A stretch of DNA of 64,000 nucleotides, from positions 78,636 through 142,635 of the forward strand of contig JAVKOQ010000137.1 of the NCBI GenBank assembly GCA_031835245.1, written 5' to 3'. The first letter of the stretch is position 1; every line of letters begins with the position of its first letter. Under the pieces are notes generated by a model. The model worked only from the letters and a program-made list of their open reading frames with translations, was not told the DNA's origin and made no database searches. The translations under genes and the position numbers were made by a program. This stretch comes from Balamuthia mandrillaris (taxonomy: Eukaryota > Discosea > Longamoebia > Balamuthiidae). Positions 54,729 to 64,000 of the stretch are shown one piece after another.

Positions 54729-56640
54729 TTAAGACTTTAAGAGGCCTTGGGCTTTGAGATCTTCGTAGGTCTTCTTGTTCATGACGTTGCCCTCCTCGTC
54801 CTCAAACTCCATTTCTTCGTCCGGTCTCCAATCGGCTGTTGCCATTTCCTTCTTCAACTTTTCCCAAACTAGATTTTGTGTTGTCAGTATTTGTTTTGAA
54901 TGAAGAAAAAGAAGAAACAGGAGGAAGAAGAACAAAGAGGAGGAAGAATGAAGAATAATGAAGAAAAACGAAGAACGAAGAACGAAGAAAGAGCAAAAGA
55001 AGCAGAAGAAGCGGAAATACGTACGGTCAAGAGCATCTTGGATTTTGGTGACCTCCCAAAAGTGGCGAGTGTTAGGAATGCCCAATTTGCGCATTCCCGA
55101 TGCGTGTTTGGCCTCTTGAAAATGTTTCTCAAAGTTTCTATTTAGTTTTGAAAGATATAAAATCATAAAATAATGTGATAAATGTTAGAAACTGTTTTCT
55201 GCTAAAGATTGAAGAATTAAAAAAGCACAAAGAAACAGTAAAGCAAACAAAAGAAAATAAAAACGAAAGAAGAGAGCGAGAGAGAGAGACCTTCTTCCAG
55301 AATAAGTGGCATCACCGCAGATCTCGCACTTGTACTGAATGGCGAGGCCGTGCAGCCTATACAGCCAATAAGGGATGGGCTTGCCGTCCCACCCAACCGG
55401 ATAGTTTTGTTTGCCGATAATGACTTCCTCCTCTTCGTCGTCTTCGCTTCCGGCTTCGACATCGGATCCTTCTTCCTCCATTTTCTCCAACTTTTGTAAC
55501 ACAAAAAAAGCAAAGTTGGTTAGTTGGTTGAAAGAAAGAAACAGAAAAAGAATTAAAACTGGAAAATACAAGAAAAGGAGAAAAGAGGAAAAAGAAGCAT
55601 ACAATCATTTCAGCAGGCGTTCGACTCAGTTTCTTCTCAATATGAGCTCTAGTACTGTCCAACTCCTCTGAGAGAGCATCGGCCATGCGATTCACCTCAA
55701 ACTCTAAACGAGTCACTTGTTGATGAAACTCTGCATTATTCTGCGCGTTCACTTCCTTTTCCTTCTTTCTTCGTCTTCTGCTCTTTCTTCCTGCTTTTTT
55801 CTTATTACTGTTGTTGTTCATTTGTTGTGGTTGTTGTTTGTTGGAGGATGAAGCAAAGAGAGACGGATCTAAAAGGGAAAGAGGAGTGTCTCTCGCGAGC
55901 CAAAGACGAGCCGCGCGTTCGGCGGCGGTACCTCCGCAAAGCATTCCTCTCTTTTGTAGTTCTCTCTTCAACCGATCCATTCCTAATTCCTCCAACTCTT
56001 CCACCGAAGAGAAGCGTAACAGGTCTTCCAATTGTTCATCGTTACCATCTTGTTTGTCTTTGCCGTTTGGTTTTTCTTCCTCTTCTTCCTCTTCCTCTTC
56101 TTTTGCCGTTTTAAGTTTTTCTTTTTTGGTTTGTTTTGTCGTTGATGAAGAGGAAGAAGAGCTGCCCCTGCCCCAACGAAAACCGCCGTCGCTCCATTGT
56201 TCGTTGAAGTCCTTGTCTATGTTTTGTAGCAGCTGTTCAAAGTTGAAGAGCGGTTTGGCTCGCTCAAAAAACGAACGAAGATACTGAGATAATCCCTCCA
56301 AATAACTGATTACACACGTGTTTGAAACAGAAGTTAGAATATAGTTTCGAAGAAAGACAAGAGAAAGAGAGAACGAGGGAGAGAAAGGGCGAGAGAGGGA
56401 AAGAGAAACCGTTTGTAGGCTCGGTCTTTGACTTTAAGGTCATCATCAAACTGGTAAAACTCTTCCAAATAGGTGAGATAGTCAATCTCCTTTCCTCTGT
56501 TCTGCTTCAAGTTCAAAAACTGGGTAAACTGCTCGTTCAAGTCTACAAACCTGCCATAGCCCTCTTCTCCTGTGAAACGATTCACTATTTTGATAGAAAT
56601 GCTGTGTTAGGAACAGCATGAAGACGAGAGAGAACGAGAA

Positions 56641-56683
<43 letters not shown>

Positions 56684-57165
56684 CAAAAAAAAAAGAAAAG
56701 AAAGGACAGAGACTACATACGCTCCTCGCCCTCCATAACAAGGCTCTTAGCCACGTCCTCCGGTCGCTCCAAAACCAGCTCAGGGAAGCGGTGGTGGTAG
56801 GCCCTCGTCTCCCTCAACATGTCATAAAAGAGGCTGAACAGCTCCGGGCCAGAGCCAGCGATACTGTCGATGGCGTGCTTGCGGGCGCCATTCCGGTCGT
56901 CATAGAGCCGAAGCAGCTTCTCGCTGCGATCGCCGATGAGGTTCAAATACTTGTTCACTTTGTGTTCTTTGGATACTTTATCTTTGTGCTTTTGTTTTTT
57001 TTTAAAAAAAAACAAAGCGTCAGAAAAAGCCACAAAAAATCACATCAAAAAGGGGGACAAGTTTACCGTTTTGGAAGGTTCCAATTGGAGTGAGACCACC
57101 TCACGTTGGAATCGTTCCACGTCTTCATGGAACGCTCTCGTTTGCTCAATCAACGAATTCGACAT
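54729..57165 (-). CDS. SF3A3: Splicing factor 3A subunit 3 (SF3a60/Prp9)
   Basis: ATG 57165 (MSNSLIEQTRAFHEDVERFQ). Exon 2 gives NKYLNLIGDRSEKLLRLYDD with ELFSLFYDMLRETRAYHHRF. Exon 3 has NRFTGEEGYGRFVDLNEQFT with YLTYLEEFYQFDD. Exon 4 has GLSQYLRSFFERAKPLFNFE. It then has an SAP-like stretch (LGMDRLKRELQKRGMLCGGT, AAERAARLWLARDTPLSLLD) and AQNNAEFHQQVTRLEFEVNR. Exon 5 has NYPVGWDGKPIPYWLYRLHG and YKCEICGDATYSGRR, the first half of the C2H2 zinc finger. Exon 6 completes it with NRNFEKHFQEAKHASGMRKL, then GIPNTRHFWEVTKIQDA. The last exon is WEKLKKEMATADWRPDEEME. This is the complete domain order of SF3A3, a subunit of U2 snRNP needed for branch-site recognition. Confidence 0.95.
56990..57017. 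repeat. T9A9 palindrome in SF3A3 intron 1
   Basis: Perfect inverted repeat CTTTTG-T9-A9-CAAAG-like, inside intron 1 and about 50-60 nt upstream of the exon-2 acceptor on the coding strand. It resembles the two palindromes in TDO intron 1. Confidence 0.8.
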
Positions 57166-57795
57166 GGTTGAAGAAGGCCCAATGAAAAGAAAAAAACAAC
57201 AAAATCAACAATTCAGAAAGGATGGGATGCGATCGCCACTTTTTTTTTTGCCTATTTGAAACGCTACAACACACCCACACACTCCCCCCGCTGCCACACT
57301 ACTCCTTTTTGCTTCTTCTTCGGCCGATCGAAAAAAAAAATTATGATAATAATCCGCAGAAGAAGAAGAAGAGTTCCCTCTCTTTCTTTTTGTTCCTTTT
57401 TTTATTTGGATTTTTTAACATTTAATTTATTGTAGACAATTGCTTGAGGGGTTGTGAAGATTTGCCATTCATTAGGAATCATTGTCCTAATAGGTTGAAA
57501 ATGGATTCACTAGCGATAGACCGAACGCTAATAGGGCATTCCACCAAGAGAATCCTCTTCGCCTGTAATGCTTCTCTCTTCCCCGGCCTCTCTCTCTCTC
57601 TTGCTTCTCGGGCTCAGCTGTAGCTCCCTCGTCCTGCTCTTCCTTCTGCTTCCTTCTTCCGACTGATATGAAGATCCCTCGGTATTGTAGATTTTACCCC
57701 ACCTGCATTCCTTAAAAACAAAAAAATCGACTATCCAGGCCACAACACTCCACAACTCCGACGGCTGCCAGAGGCGGAGTCACCCAGAGACGAGC
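57166..57795. other. Divergent promoter region of SF3A3 and the F-box-like gene
   Basis: Contains a T9 run near 57241, purine/pyrimidine tracts (57355-57420) and an AT-rich block (57410-57440). A minus-strand open frame at 57528-57755 has no recognisable similarity and is more likely 5' leader sequence of the plus-strand gene. Confidence 0.4.
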
Positions 57796-59121
57796 ATGGC
57801 TACGAGCATAACCGACCTGTCAGCTCCGTGTCTGTTACGCGTGTGCCGATGGCTTTGGCCCGCAACAACGCCACAATCGTATCTTCCTTCTTTAGAAGAG
57901 GGAGGGAGCGAGGCTGGCCCGGCCTTGTTCGGACTGTTGACCTCCTGTCGCTCCCTCTACGACCTCGTGAACCAGAATTGGGTCCCTTTGTTCACTGCTC
58001 TTCTTGAGGAGCTCTTCACTCCTCTTCCTCCTCATCTTGAGGCCAATTATCGTCACCTTCTCTCTCGTCGTAAGCAAGCTGAGGAGGAGAGTGAGGAAGA
58101 ACGGAGACAAAAGGACGAAGCCCACCAGGAAAGACTCGTCATCCGCACTTTCTTTGCTGCTTTGACTTTTGATAGCATTAAGAAGGGACTTGCCAGCGAT
58201 GAAGCAGAGGCGAAAAGAGAACGTGGGTTTCATATTCCCAGCCAGCTGCGTCAGCTGCTTCGCAGAGAGTTTGCGCACAGGGCCTCCAACCTGAACATGG
58301 AGGTCTATGCTGCCCGGTTACCGGACGTTCCGCGCGTGATCAAGGGCCAGCCCTTTGTCTCTGCGCCGACGATCGCCTACATGGCCTTTGCAGGTGCAAC
58401 CTTTGGGGTCACCTCGTTGGCGATGGACTTATCAGCCAGTACTCGCAAGACTGAGCACACGTTTGGGTAGGTGGATGTGTTCTCTTGTTGTCGTTCTTCC
58501 TCCTCCAGTGTTTTTGCTCACCTCCACGACATAAGAGGACTACCAAACTCCGAGTCTACGTTCCTATGGATAAAAACCACCAAGCAAACCCCGCTTACAG
58601 AGGCCATCCAAAGCCGACTCGACCGCGAACACCGCAGCTTGGCCTTATGGAACCAAACTCTCACACGCTTGCTCCAAGAGGACCAAGACCTTGCCAAAAT
58701 CATGACCATCGGCCGTCCGCCGCCAGCTGTGCGACTGGATGCTGAGCGCGTGCTGTCTGCTCTCTTAGGACTTGGCCCTTATGATGAAGCGTCTGGTGAA
58801 GGCGACAGTCCCGTGCAGCTTCTTATCTTCTCTGGCTTTCATGAAGGCAAGCACGGCCACGCCGATGGGCATGACATGACCGAAGACGCCCAGAAGAGAA
58901 TTAAACATTTTCTCCTACCTTGCCACGTACCAAACGATGGCACAATGCATCGTTGGGTCTCACGACGAGAAAGCTTTTTGTTGGACCAAGCCTTTTTGCT
59001 TGCTAGCAGCACGAACCTCGTTGGCGGAGCCATTATTGGATGGAGGGTCAGAGAGAAGTGGGACATCGAGCGGTACTCGGACAGTGACAGCTCTCTTGGC
59101 TCTGATGGTGAGGATGATTAG
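57796..59121 (+). CDS. F-box-like protein of unknown substrate
   Basis: Two exons joined by a ~42-nt intron (GTAGGTGG...CTCCAG, about 58468-58509). Splicing reads ...HTFGVFAHLHDIRGL in frame and removes the in-frame stop after HTFG. The N-terminus (ITDLSAPCLLRVCRWLWPAT, LFGLLTSCRSLYDLVNQNWV, PLFTALLEELF) has the spacing of an F-box. Exon 1 continues with KGLASDEAEAKRERGFHIPS and APTIAYMAFAGATFGVTSLA. Exon 2 has LTEAIQSRLDREHRSLALWN, VQLLIFSGFHEGKHGHADGH and TNLVGGAIIGWRVREKWDIE, and ends acidic (SDSDSSLGSDGEDD). The C-terminal domain is unrecognised. It is convergent with the F-box/SPRY gene that follows, with only ~130 bp between stops. Confidence 0.7.
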
Positions 59122-59249
59122 GGCTTGTTGGAAGGCAGCCAAGAGTGAACTGAAAGGCACGGGTCATCTCTCCCCTCAAAAGGAGGTTCTTATTTCTCTT
59201 GCGCTGTCGTCACTTCTCTATTTCTTTGCTCTCCCTTGTAAGAAAAGTA

Positions 59250-60286
59250 CTATTTATAAGTATCACTGGCTCTGAGGATGAGCTCCACGGAATCTCCTAC
59301 TGTGTACAGGATGGCGGCTGGCCACAAGGTGGTCACATCTGAGGGTATATCAATGCGCTCCGCGAACATGCCGTTCTTGAAGAACTCGATGGTTCTGGTC
59401 CCACGTGGTGGCAGGTTGAGTCTAACCCCTAAAACGTCTCCGGTTCGCCAAGCTTGTGTCACTCTTCTTGTTGCTTCCCTGGGTTGAGTGGTAATAGAAA
59501 TGTTGTGCCTGCACACACACACAACAGATAGAAAAAGGAGCAACACGTGAGAAGTCTAAGACCTCCAAAGATGATGCAAGAAGGACACACAACGTACACG
59601 CTGTTCAAATGCGCCCACCACATCCAGCTCTGCCCACCCTCTGGGTCCAAGAACCTGTTCAGCCGACAACACCAATTGCCATCTATCAGCCCCACTCCAA
59701 AGTTGTGACAAGGCACGTCTCCCCTGGGCACCATGTCGAAGCAAACCACTCCCTCAGAGAAGCCCCTGTTGCCGCGCACCGTTACAAAGGAGTTCCTGCC
59801 TAACCACGTCACCCTCTTTCCTCCTTCGTCAAAGACCACGTTCGGTTGTTCTGCTTCGTCCTTCTTTTGTTCCTGCTGGTGGGACGAGCACATGGTGGAG
59901 GGACGCACCTCCGAGGCGGTGGTAAACCGGATGTTATATTTGGGGCTCTGCACGAGCCGGTTTTGCTCCAGCAGCTCTTGTTCCAGCCTCTTTCGTTCGG
60001 GTAGGGACAGCGTCAGCTCAAAGGGGTCCCAACGGAAGGAGTCGTTGCGGTAGCGCTCTCGCCAGGATGGAGGTGCGGTCGGCTCCCCGGAGGGAGAAGG
60101 AGGAAGGTCGCGCTTGTAGCGCTTCTCCCAGGAATGGTTTTCCAGAGCGGCTGAGGTGAGGAGGCGACAGGCCAGGAGCGGGCCAGGAAACAGGTCTTTG
60201 ACCTCCAGTTTCTCCATGACCTCGCAGAGGAGCTCATACGGCAGGTCAAGTAACCCCAAACCCTGAGGAGGGACCACTGCTTCCAT
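59250..60286 (-). CDS. F-box/SPRY protein (dispersed relative of the 4-10 kb array)
   Basis: Exon 1 (start about 60286, MEAVVPPQGLGLLDLPYELL) has the F-box: LLDLPYELLCEVMEKLEVKD, LLACRLLTSAALENHSW. Then comes KRYKRDLPPSPSGEPTAPPS and a SPRY region: NVVFDEGGKRVTWLGRNSFV, TVRGNRGFSEGVVCFDMVPR, NFGVGLIDGNWCCRLNRFLD, PEGGQSWMWWAHLNSV. Exon 2 (about 59507-59250) completes it: HNISITTQPREATRRVTQAW, RTGDVLGVRLNLPPRGTRTI, EFFKNGMFAERIDIPSDV, LWPAAILYTVGDSVELIL. The SPRY is canonical (GDVLGVxLNLPxxGTxxIEFFKNG, WPAxxL...VEL), better preserved than in the tandem array. Two GTCGAC hexamers lie 50-70 bp upstream. Confidence 0.85.
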
Positions 60287-60569
60287 GTTCTTTTGGAAGG
60301 GACTCCTTGTTGTCTTTTCTGTCCAGGTATGTTTGTGTCGACTTTAACTCGCGTCGACACGATAATACAAATATTTTTTTTTAAAATATGTCCTCTGTCG
60401 AGCAGCTTTGGAGCAACTTTGCTGCACCAAATCATCTCAGTTGTCTACAAAAATAAGTCGCCTTTATCGCCGATAATCGTTCTATTTCCAAATTAATTTA
60501 AATAGCCGACAATCTCTCCGATCGGCGCAACAGAACCGAATAATAAAGAAAAATAAAAATAAAAAAATC

Positions 60570-61764
60570 ATGTTGCAGGCGGCTTGGGCGGCTTTGGTGG
60601 ACCGTTACCCTCCGTTTGTGTTTCTCACGGCGGGCGTCTTTTTGGTGCACGAAGCGTCTTGGCTGGCCTTCAACGGCTTTTACACGTGTCTTCAGTTCGC
60701 GGACATTCCGTTCTTTGAGAAGTATCGCATTCAAAAGGTTCGGTTCTTTTTTTTTTTGCTTCTTCATCCATCGTTTTTGTTTTTAATCTATCTCGCTGAA
60801 CAGGGTGCTAAGTACGATCGCCAAACCACGCTTCGCTCCATACGACATGTTTTGTCCACCCAGTTTTTTGTCATTCTGCCCGTCACCGTTCTTCACCCGC
60901 TCATTAGCTATTGCATAAAGTCTCTGGCCAAAGAGCAACCGATCTTTGACGTGCAAAACCTCCTTAGTTTTGGTGCGGAGGACGTAAGCCGTGAGCTTCC
61001 TTCTTGGTGAGCTCGCTCGTCTTATCCTTCTTGTTGTGTTTTTTGGTGTTTGTCGTGTCCTTGTGCTTTGTTCTTGTCCTTCTTTCGTCTTTCTTCCTGT
61101 GTTATGTTCTTGTTCTTCTTTCTTCTCCTTTGCTTCTTTCTTCTTTCTTCTTCGTGTGGTACTAACCTTGCATATTAAAACACATGAAAAGGCAGACAGT
61201 TTTATTCCAGGTGTTTTTGTGCCAAGTGATAGAGGACTTTGTATTTTACTTCTCCCATAGACTTTTGCACACCAAGTACCTTTACAAGCGCATCCACAAG
61301 GTCCACCACCAGCATAAAGCTCCTTTCAGTTGGGCGGCAGAGTACGCCCACCCTTTGGAAATGTTTTTCAGCAACATCTTGCCAATGGTGATTGGACCTA
61401 TGCTTCTTCGTTCGCACATATTCACTTTTTATAGTTGGATAGGTTTGTCCCTTCCCTCTCCCTCTCCCTCTTCTGTTATTCTTGTGATTGTTTATTGTTT
61501 ACTCCCCGATGTAAACGGTGATAACATTTGTTGATGTTTCATTTATCAGCTCTTCGCATCTACTATACAACGGAAGTACATAGTGGATATTGCTTTCCGT
61601 GGTGCATGGAGAATGTGCTGGGATGGATCTACGCTGGTCCTCGCCATCACGACCGCCACCACGAGGTCTTCAAAGGTAACTACAGCTCCACATTGACCTA
61701 CCTGGACTACCTCTTTGGAACGACCTGCGACCGTCTCTCTCCCTCCAAGCCCAAAACGACATGA
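60570..61764 (+). CDS. MSMO1: C-4 methylsterol monooxygenase (sterol desaturase family)
   Basis: Four exons: 60570-60737 (MLQAAWAALVDRYPPFVFLT, FLVHEASWLAFNGFYTCLQF), about 60804-60983 (YDRQTTLRSIRHVLSTQFFV), about 61190-61441 and about 61550-61764. The three di-iron histidine boxes are visible. HRLLH lies in IEDFVFYFSHRLLHTKYLY, HKVHH in RIHKVHHQHKAPFSWAAEYA, and HHDRHH in AGPRHHDRHHEVFKGNYSST. HPLE and HSGYCFPW are also conserved. The enzyme removes C-4 methyl groups from sterol precursors in the ER. Its size and order match ERG25/SMO. An ergosterol-type pathway is expected in this organism. Confidence 0.92.
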
Positions 61765-62174
61765 AGCACCGAGTTCACTCTCCGTATCGAGCAAAACACA
61801 CAACGAGCACGAAACAAACCCTTTAATAAAATTTGTGTTAACAGATGGATGTGCAAGTCGCTTACCAAAGCACCGATTGTAAAAGCTAAGAGACCAAATC
61901 AAGTACATGCAATGTGAAATGAGATAAGATAGTGAGGCCAATATAGAGAGGAGAGAGGAGAGAGGGGAGAGTACGCTGGAGGACCGGACTGGCACTATGG
62001 GGCAGGGAGACGCTAAGAAGAGCGTGCTGGCAGCATCACTCCACACGGAGACCTGTTAGCAAGATTTTGTAGAAATGAACAACGCAAAATATTTAACGTT
62101 CGTTCATTTCTACAAAAACTGTTCAAAAACAAAACTGTGCAACAAACAAAAAACAAAATAAAAAAGGAAAAAAG

Positions 62175-62726
62175 GAACCACTCATTGAAGAACTCTCCAT
62201 CCCCATCGATCCCATCGTGGTGGTGATGATGCTTCTCCTTCTGCCCCATCGCTTTGGTGGTGCTATTAAAAAGCTGCTCTATCTTCTGCTGCAGCACACT
62301 CACCTCAAGCTCTCTCAGCTCATCTCTGGATTCTAGCGCGCTCACCTTGGCTTGGAGTGTTTGAAACTGGGCAAACAGCTCTTCGATACCAAAGGAGGAG
62401 CCCAGGCGCTGATAGGTCTCTCTCGCAGCTGTTGGTGGGGAGACGTCCCGTTGAAGTGGTGGAAGGAGGCGCTCTTGCCAAAGTCGCGGAACACAAACTC
62501 CAAGTCCATATCTGGCGCTATTCGTCGATAGAGATGTTGCCAGGGTGGCAGTCGGCGTGGAAGCCGCCATAAGTGCTGAGCATCTCCAACTCCGGTTGTG
62601 GAAGAAGCCATAGATAAAGACCAGGAGGTTCTCCTCGGTAAGCACTCCCTTGCCTGCGAGGTCCTCCAGGGCTCCGTCGTAGAGGTTCTGGAGGCCGCTC
62701 GTGAGGAACGTCAAAGAACTGGCCAC
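62175..62726 (-). pseudogene. Degenerate kinase-like (ABC1/APH-type) locus
   Basis: Pieces of one protein seem spread over the three minus-strand frames. A leader reads ASSLTFLTSGLQNLYDGALE, then LTEENLLVFIYGFFHN. In a second frame PELEMLSTYGGFHADCHPGN ISIDE holds a catalytic-loop-like H-x-D-x-H-P-G-N motif. In a third frame DLEFVFRDFGKSASFHHFNG holds a DFG-like metal site. Back in the first frame LGSSFGIEELFAQFQTLQAK begins a coiled coil ending in a His run. H-x-D-x-x-P-x-N plus DFG is typical of ABC1/ADCK and aminoglycoside-kinase-like folds. The frame changes inside the catalytic core, with no GT-AG sites I can fit there, suggest a pseudogene or sequence indels. The function is uncertain. 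Confidence 0.4.
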
Positions 62727-63342
62727 TTTCGACGCTCAGAAAGCCGAGAAGAACAACAGCGCTGGTGCCCTACGTACCAATTTGCTCATCTTTCTCCTGA
62801 ACATCCCCACAGAGTCTGCGTCACGTGTTCCTCACGTCTTCAGGCAGGGCCGCCAGTGCTCTTCTCACAAGCGTCGTTCTTCTACATCGTCTGCAGAGTC
62901 GGCAACGACCAAATGGCGCCGCATCCACGACAAAAACGCTTGCATTTGGTTCGACCACCAAGGTGGCGCTTTGCTTGAAAGCGGGAGGCGAGAAAAAATA
63001 TCAAAAAAAGAGTAGCAGCGAGTGGTGGTTTTTTGAAGGTTGGCGGAAGGGGGAAACATGCCACCCCCACACAGAGGAGGGCCGCTACTTTTTTGCTTGT
63101 CGTTTCTTTCTTGGTGGTGGGCATTGCGTGCGTGAACGTGTCTCTTGGTATTGTTGCGGCGAATGTTCTTTGTGGTGAAGTGTATTGTTGTCGACGAACT
63201 TATGTCAGCACTCTCCCCCTTTAGTTCCATAATACCCCTGACATCTAATAGGAAGGTGTAGAATTGGTATGTCAATCATAGGAGATGTGTTGTCGACAGA
63301 AAAGCAACCGAAGCAAGGAAAAAAAAAAAAACAACAAACGAG
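62727..63342. other. Unassigned region upstream of the LYR gene
   Basis: Long open frames exist on both strands (for example minus 62865-63275 and plus 62825-63178), but none shows a recognisable domain. It may include the 5' part of the degenerate kinase-like locus. Two GTCGAC hexamers (63190, 63292) lie upstream of the LYR gene. Confidence 0.35.
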
Positions 63343-63738
63343 ATGAACCCACACAAAGCAGAAGTGTTGGCTCTCTACAAACGGGCGATGCGGCTGGCCT
63401 TGCCCTACGTGGAATCCCCAGGGGTGAAGGAGTTCATGCGCAGAGAGATGGTGCGCGAGATGCAGGCCAGACGGCTGGCCACACACGACGAAATATTGGA
63501 GGTGGAAAAAACGGCCTTGGACAAGGATACCCTGCTCCACCACTGCCGAGAGCAGGTCCGCGAGCTGTTTCGGGAGCAGGCGGGCGAGAGCGCGCCGCAC
63601 AAGGTCGAGTACTTGGTGCGGCAGGGCCACGCGGAGCTGAACGCGGTGGAGGATCAGATTATAAAGCAAAAGAAAAACTTTGGGGTGGTGAAAGACGGAG
63701 AGAATGTGAAATATGTGGTGAAGCCCAGCTCTGAATGA
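63343..63738 (+). CDS. LYR-motif protein (LYRM family)
   Basis: Intronless, 131 residues, ATG 63343 (MNPHKAEVLALYKRAMRLAL). The N-terminal ALYKRAMRLA is an LYR-type motif, with Lys in place of Arg, followed after a helix by FMRREMVREMQARRLATHDE. A conserved downstream helix holds TLLHHCREQVRELFREQAG. LYRM proteins are small mitochondrial three-helix adaptors that bind acyl-ACP and serve iron-sulfur delivery or assembly of respiratory complexes. The C-terminal part (VEDQIIKQKKNFGVVKDGEN) is longer than the core domain. The specific subfamily cannot be told. Confidence 0.7.
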   Translation: MNPHKAEVLALYKRAMRLALPYVESPGVKEFMRREMVREMQARRLATHDEILEVEKTALDKDTLLHHCREQVRELFREQAGESAPHKVEYLVRQGHAELNAVEDQIIKQKKNFGVVKDGENVKYVVKPSSE

Positions 63739-64000
63739 AATAAAATAAAACAAAAGGTCCGCTTTCTTTCTTTCTCTCTTTCTTTTTTTCGCTTCCTTCC
63801 TTCACGGGATGTTGTGCCTATCCTCGGATGAACGCGGCCCGCTTTCATTCCGCAGATGTCTATACTCATGCCCCGGATCATGTCTTGGCTCATGTCTTAT
63901 CTCACTTCCATTGATCCACGCTCATGACTTATCTCACGTCCAGTTTATTCGCTCTTTCTACCAATCTCTTGTCCCGTCACCCAATCTCTTGTCTTATCTC
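63739..64000. other. 3' flank with short degenerate repeats
   Basis: Pyrimidine-rich. Related phrases recur: CTCATGTCTTATCTCAC (about 63889), CTCATGACTTATCTCAC (about 63921) and AATCTCTTGTC (about 63963 and 63983). It may be the start of a repeat continuing past the window edge. No gene is seen. Confidence 0.5.

Noticed and set aside
57528-57755. Minus-strand open frame upstream of the F-box-like gene
   Set aside because: No similarity or start context; better explained as promoter or leader of the plus-strand gene.
62190-62230. His-run (HHHHH) at the end of the kinase-like locus as a metal-binding motif
   Set aside because: It comes from a short GTG/ATG-rich simple sequence in a locus that already looks degenerate.

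Overview
The window is nuclear DNA of a protist, most likely an amoebozoan. The genes have many short GT-AG introns, and the introns are strongly pyrimidine-rich on the coding strand. The gene content fits an amoebozoan: two Frizzled/Smoothened-like receptors with an extracellular cysteine-rich domain, a RhoGAP-RasGEF protein, a CRT-like transporter, a sphingolipid-type GT8 enzyme and many F-box proteins. Moderate GC content and intron style suggest a discosean amoeba such as Balamuthia. That is an inference from content; I could not run a database search. I saw no transposon, retroelement, viral element or CRISPR array.

Left part (1-10.7 kb): the 5' half of a multi-pass membrane (channel-like) gene running off the left edge, a potassium-channel-like gene, a Cys/His-rich gene behind a cluster of three TGACGTCA palindromes, and five tandem minus-strand F-box/SPRY genes sharing one exon plan. 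10.9-18.6 kb: two complete Frizzled/Smoothened-like genes in tandem and a broken C-terminal fragment of a third copy. 18.6-24.1 kb: a PARP-domain protein with CUE-like and UIM-like segments, and a CRT-like transporter.

Middle (24.4-45.3 kb): tRNA-Ala(AGC); a broken small gene whose intact paralogue lies at 36.2-36.6 kb (both look chagasin/I42-like); a long RhoGAP-RasGEF gene; tryptophan 2,3-dioxygenase; an ArfGAP-PH-DEP protein; a 106-bp direct repeat carrying four tRNA B-box-like cores; a GABA-transaminase-type aminotransferase; the U2AF large subunit; an orphan membrane protein; tRNA-His(GTG); and an F-box gene with a decayed partial copy beside it.

Right part (45.4-64 kb): a SETD9-like SET protein, a four-unit polyubiquitin gene with an 8-nt deletion in unit 1, an IPUT1/PGSIP6-like GT8, a T4 Rnl1-type RNA ligase, an FSP1/AIFM2-like oxidoreductase, SF3A3, two convergent F-box-type genes (one with SPRY), a methylsterol monooxygenase, a degenerate kinase-like locus and a small LYR protein.

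Common threads are ubiquitin biology (eight F-box or F-box-like genes, polyubiquitin, a PARP with ubiquitin-binding motifs), small-GTPase control (RhoGAP-RasGEF, ArfGAP-PH-DEP), and RNA processing (U2AF, SF3A3, RNA ligase, two tRNAs). Exon borders were read by eye from reading frames and GT/AG sites, so they are approximate.
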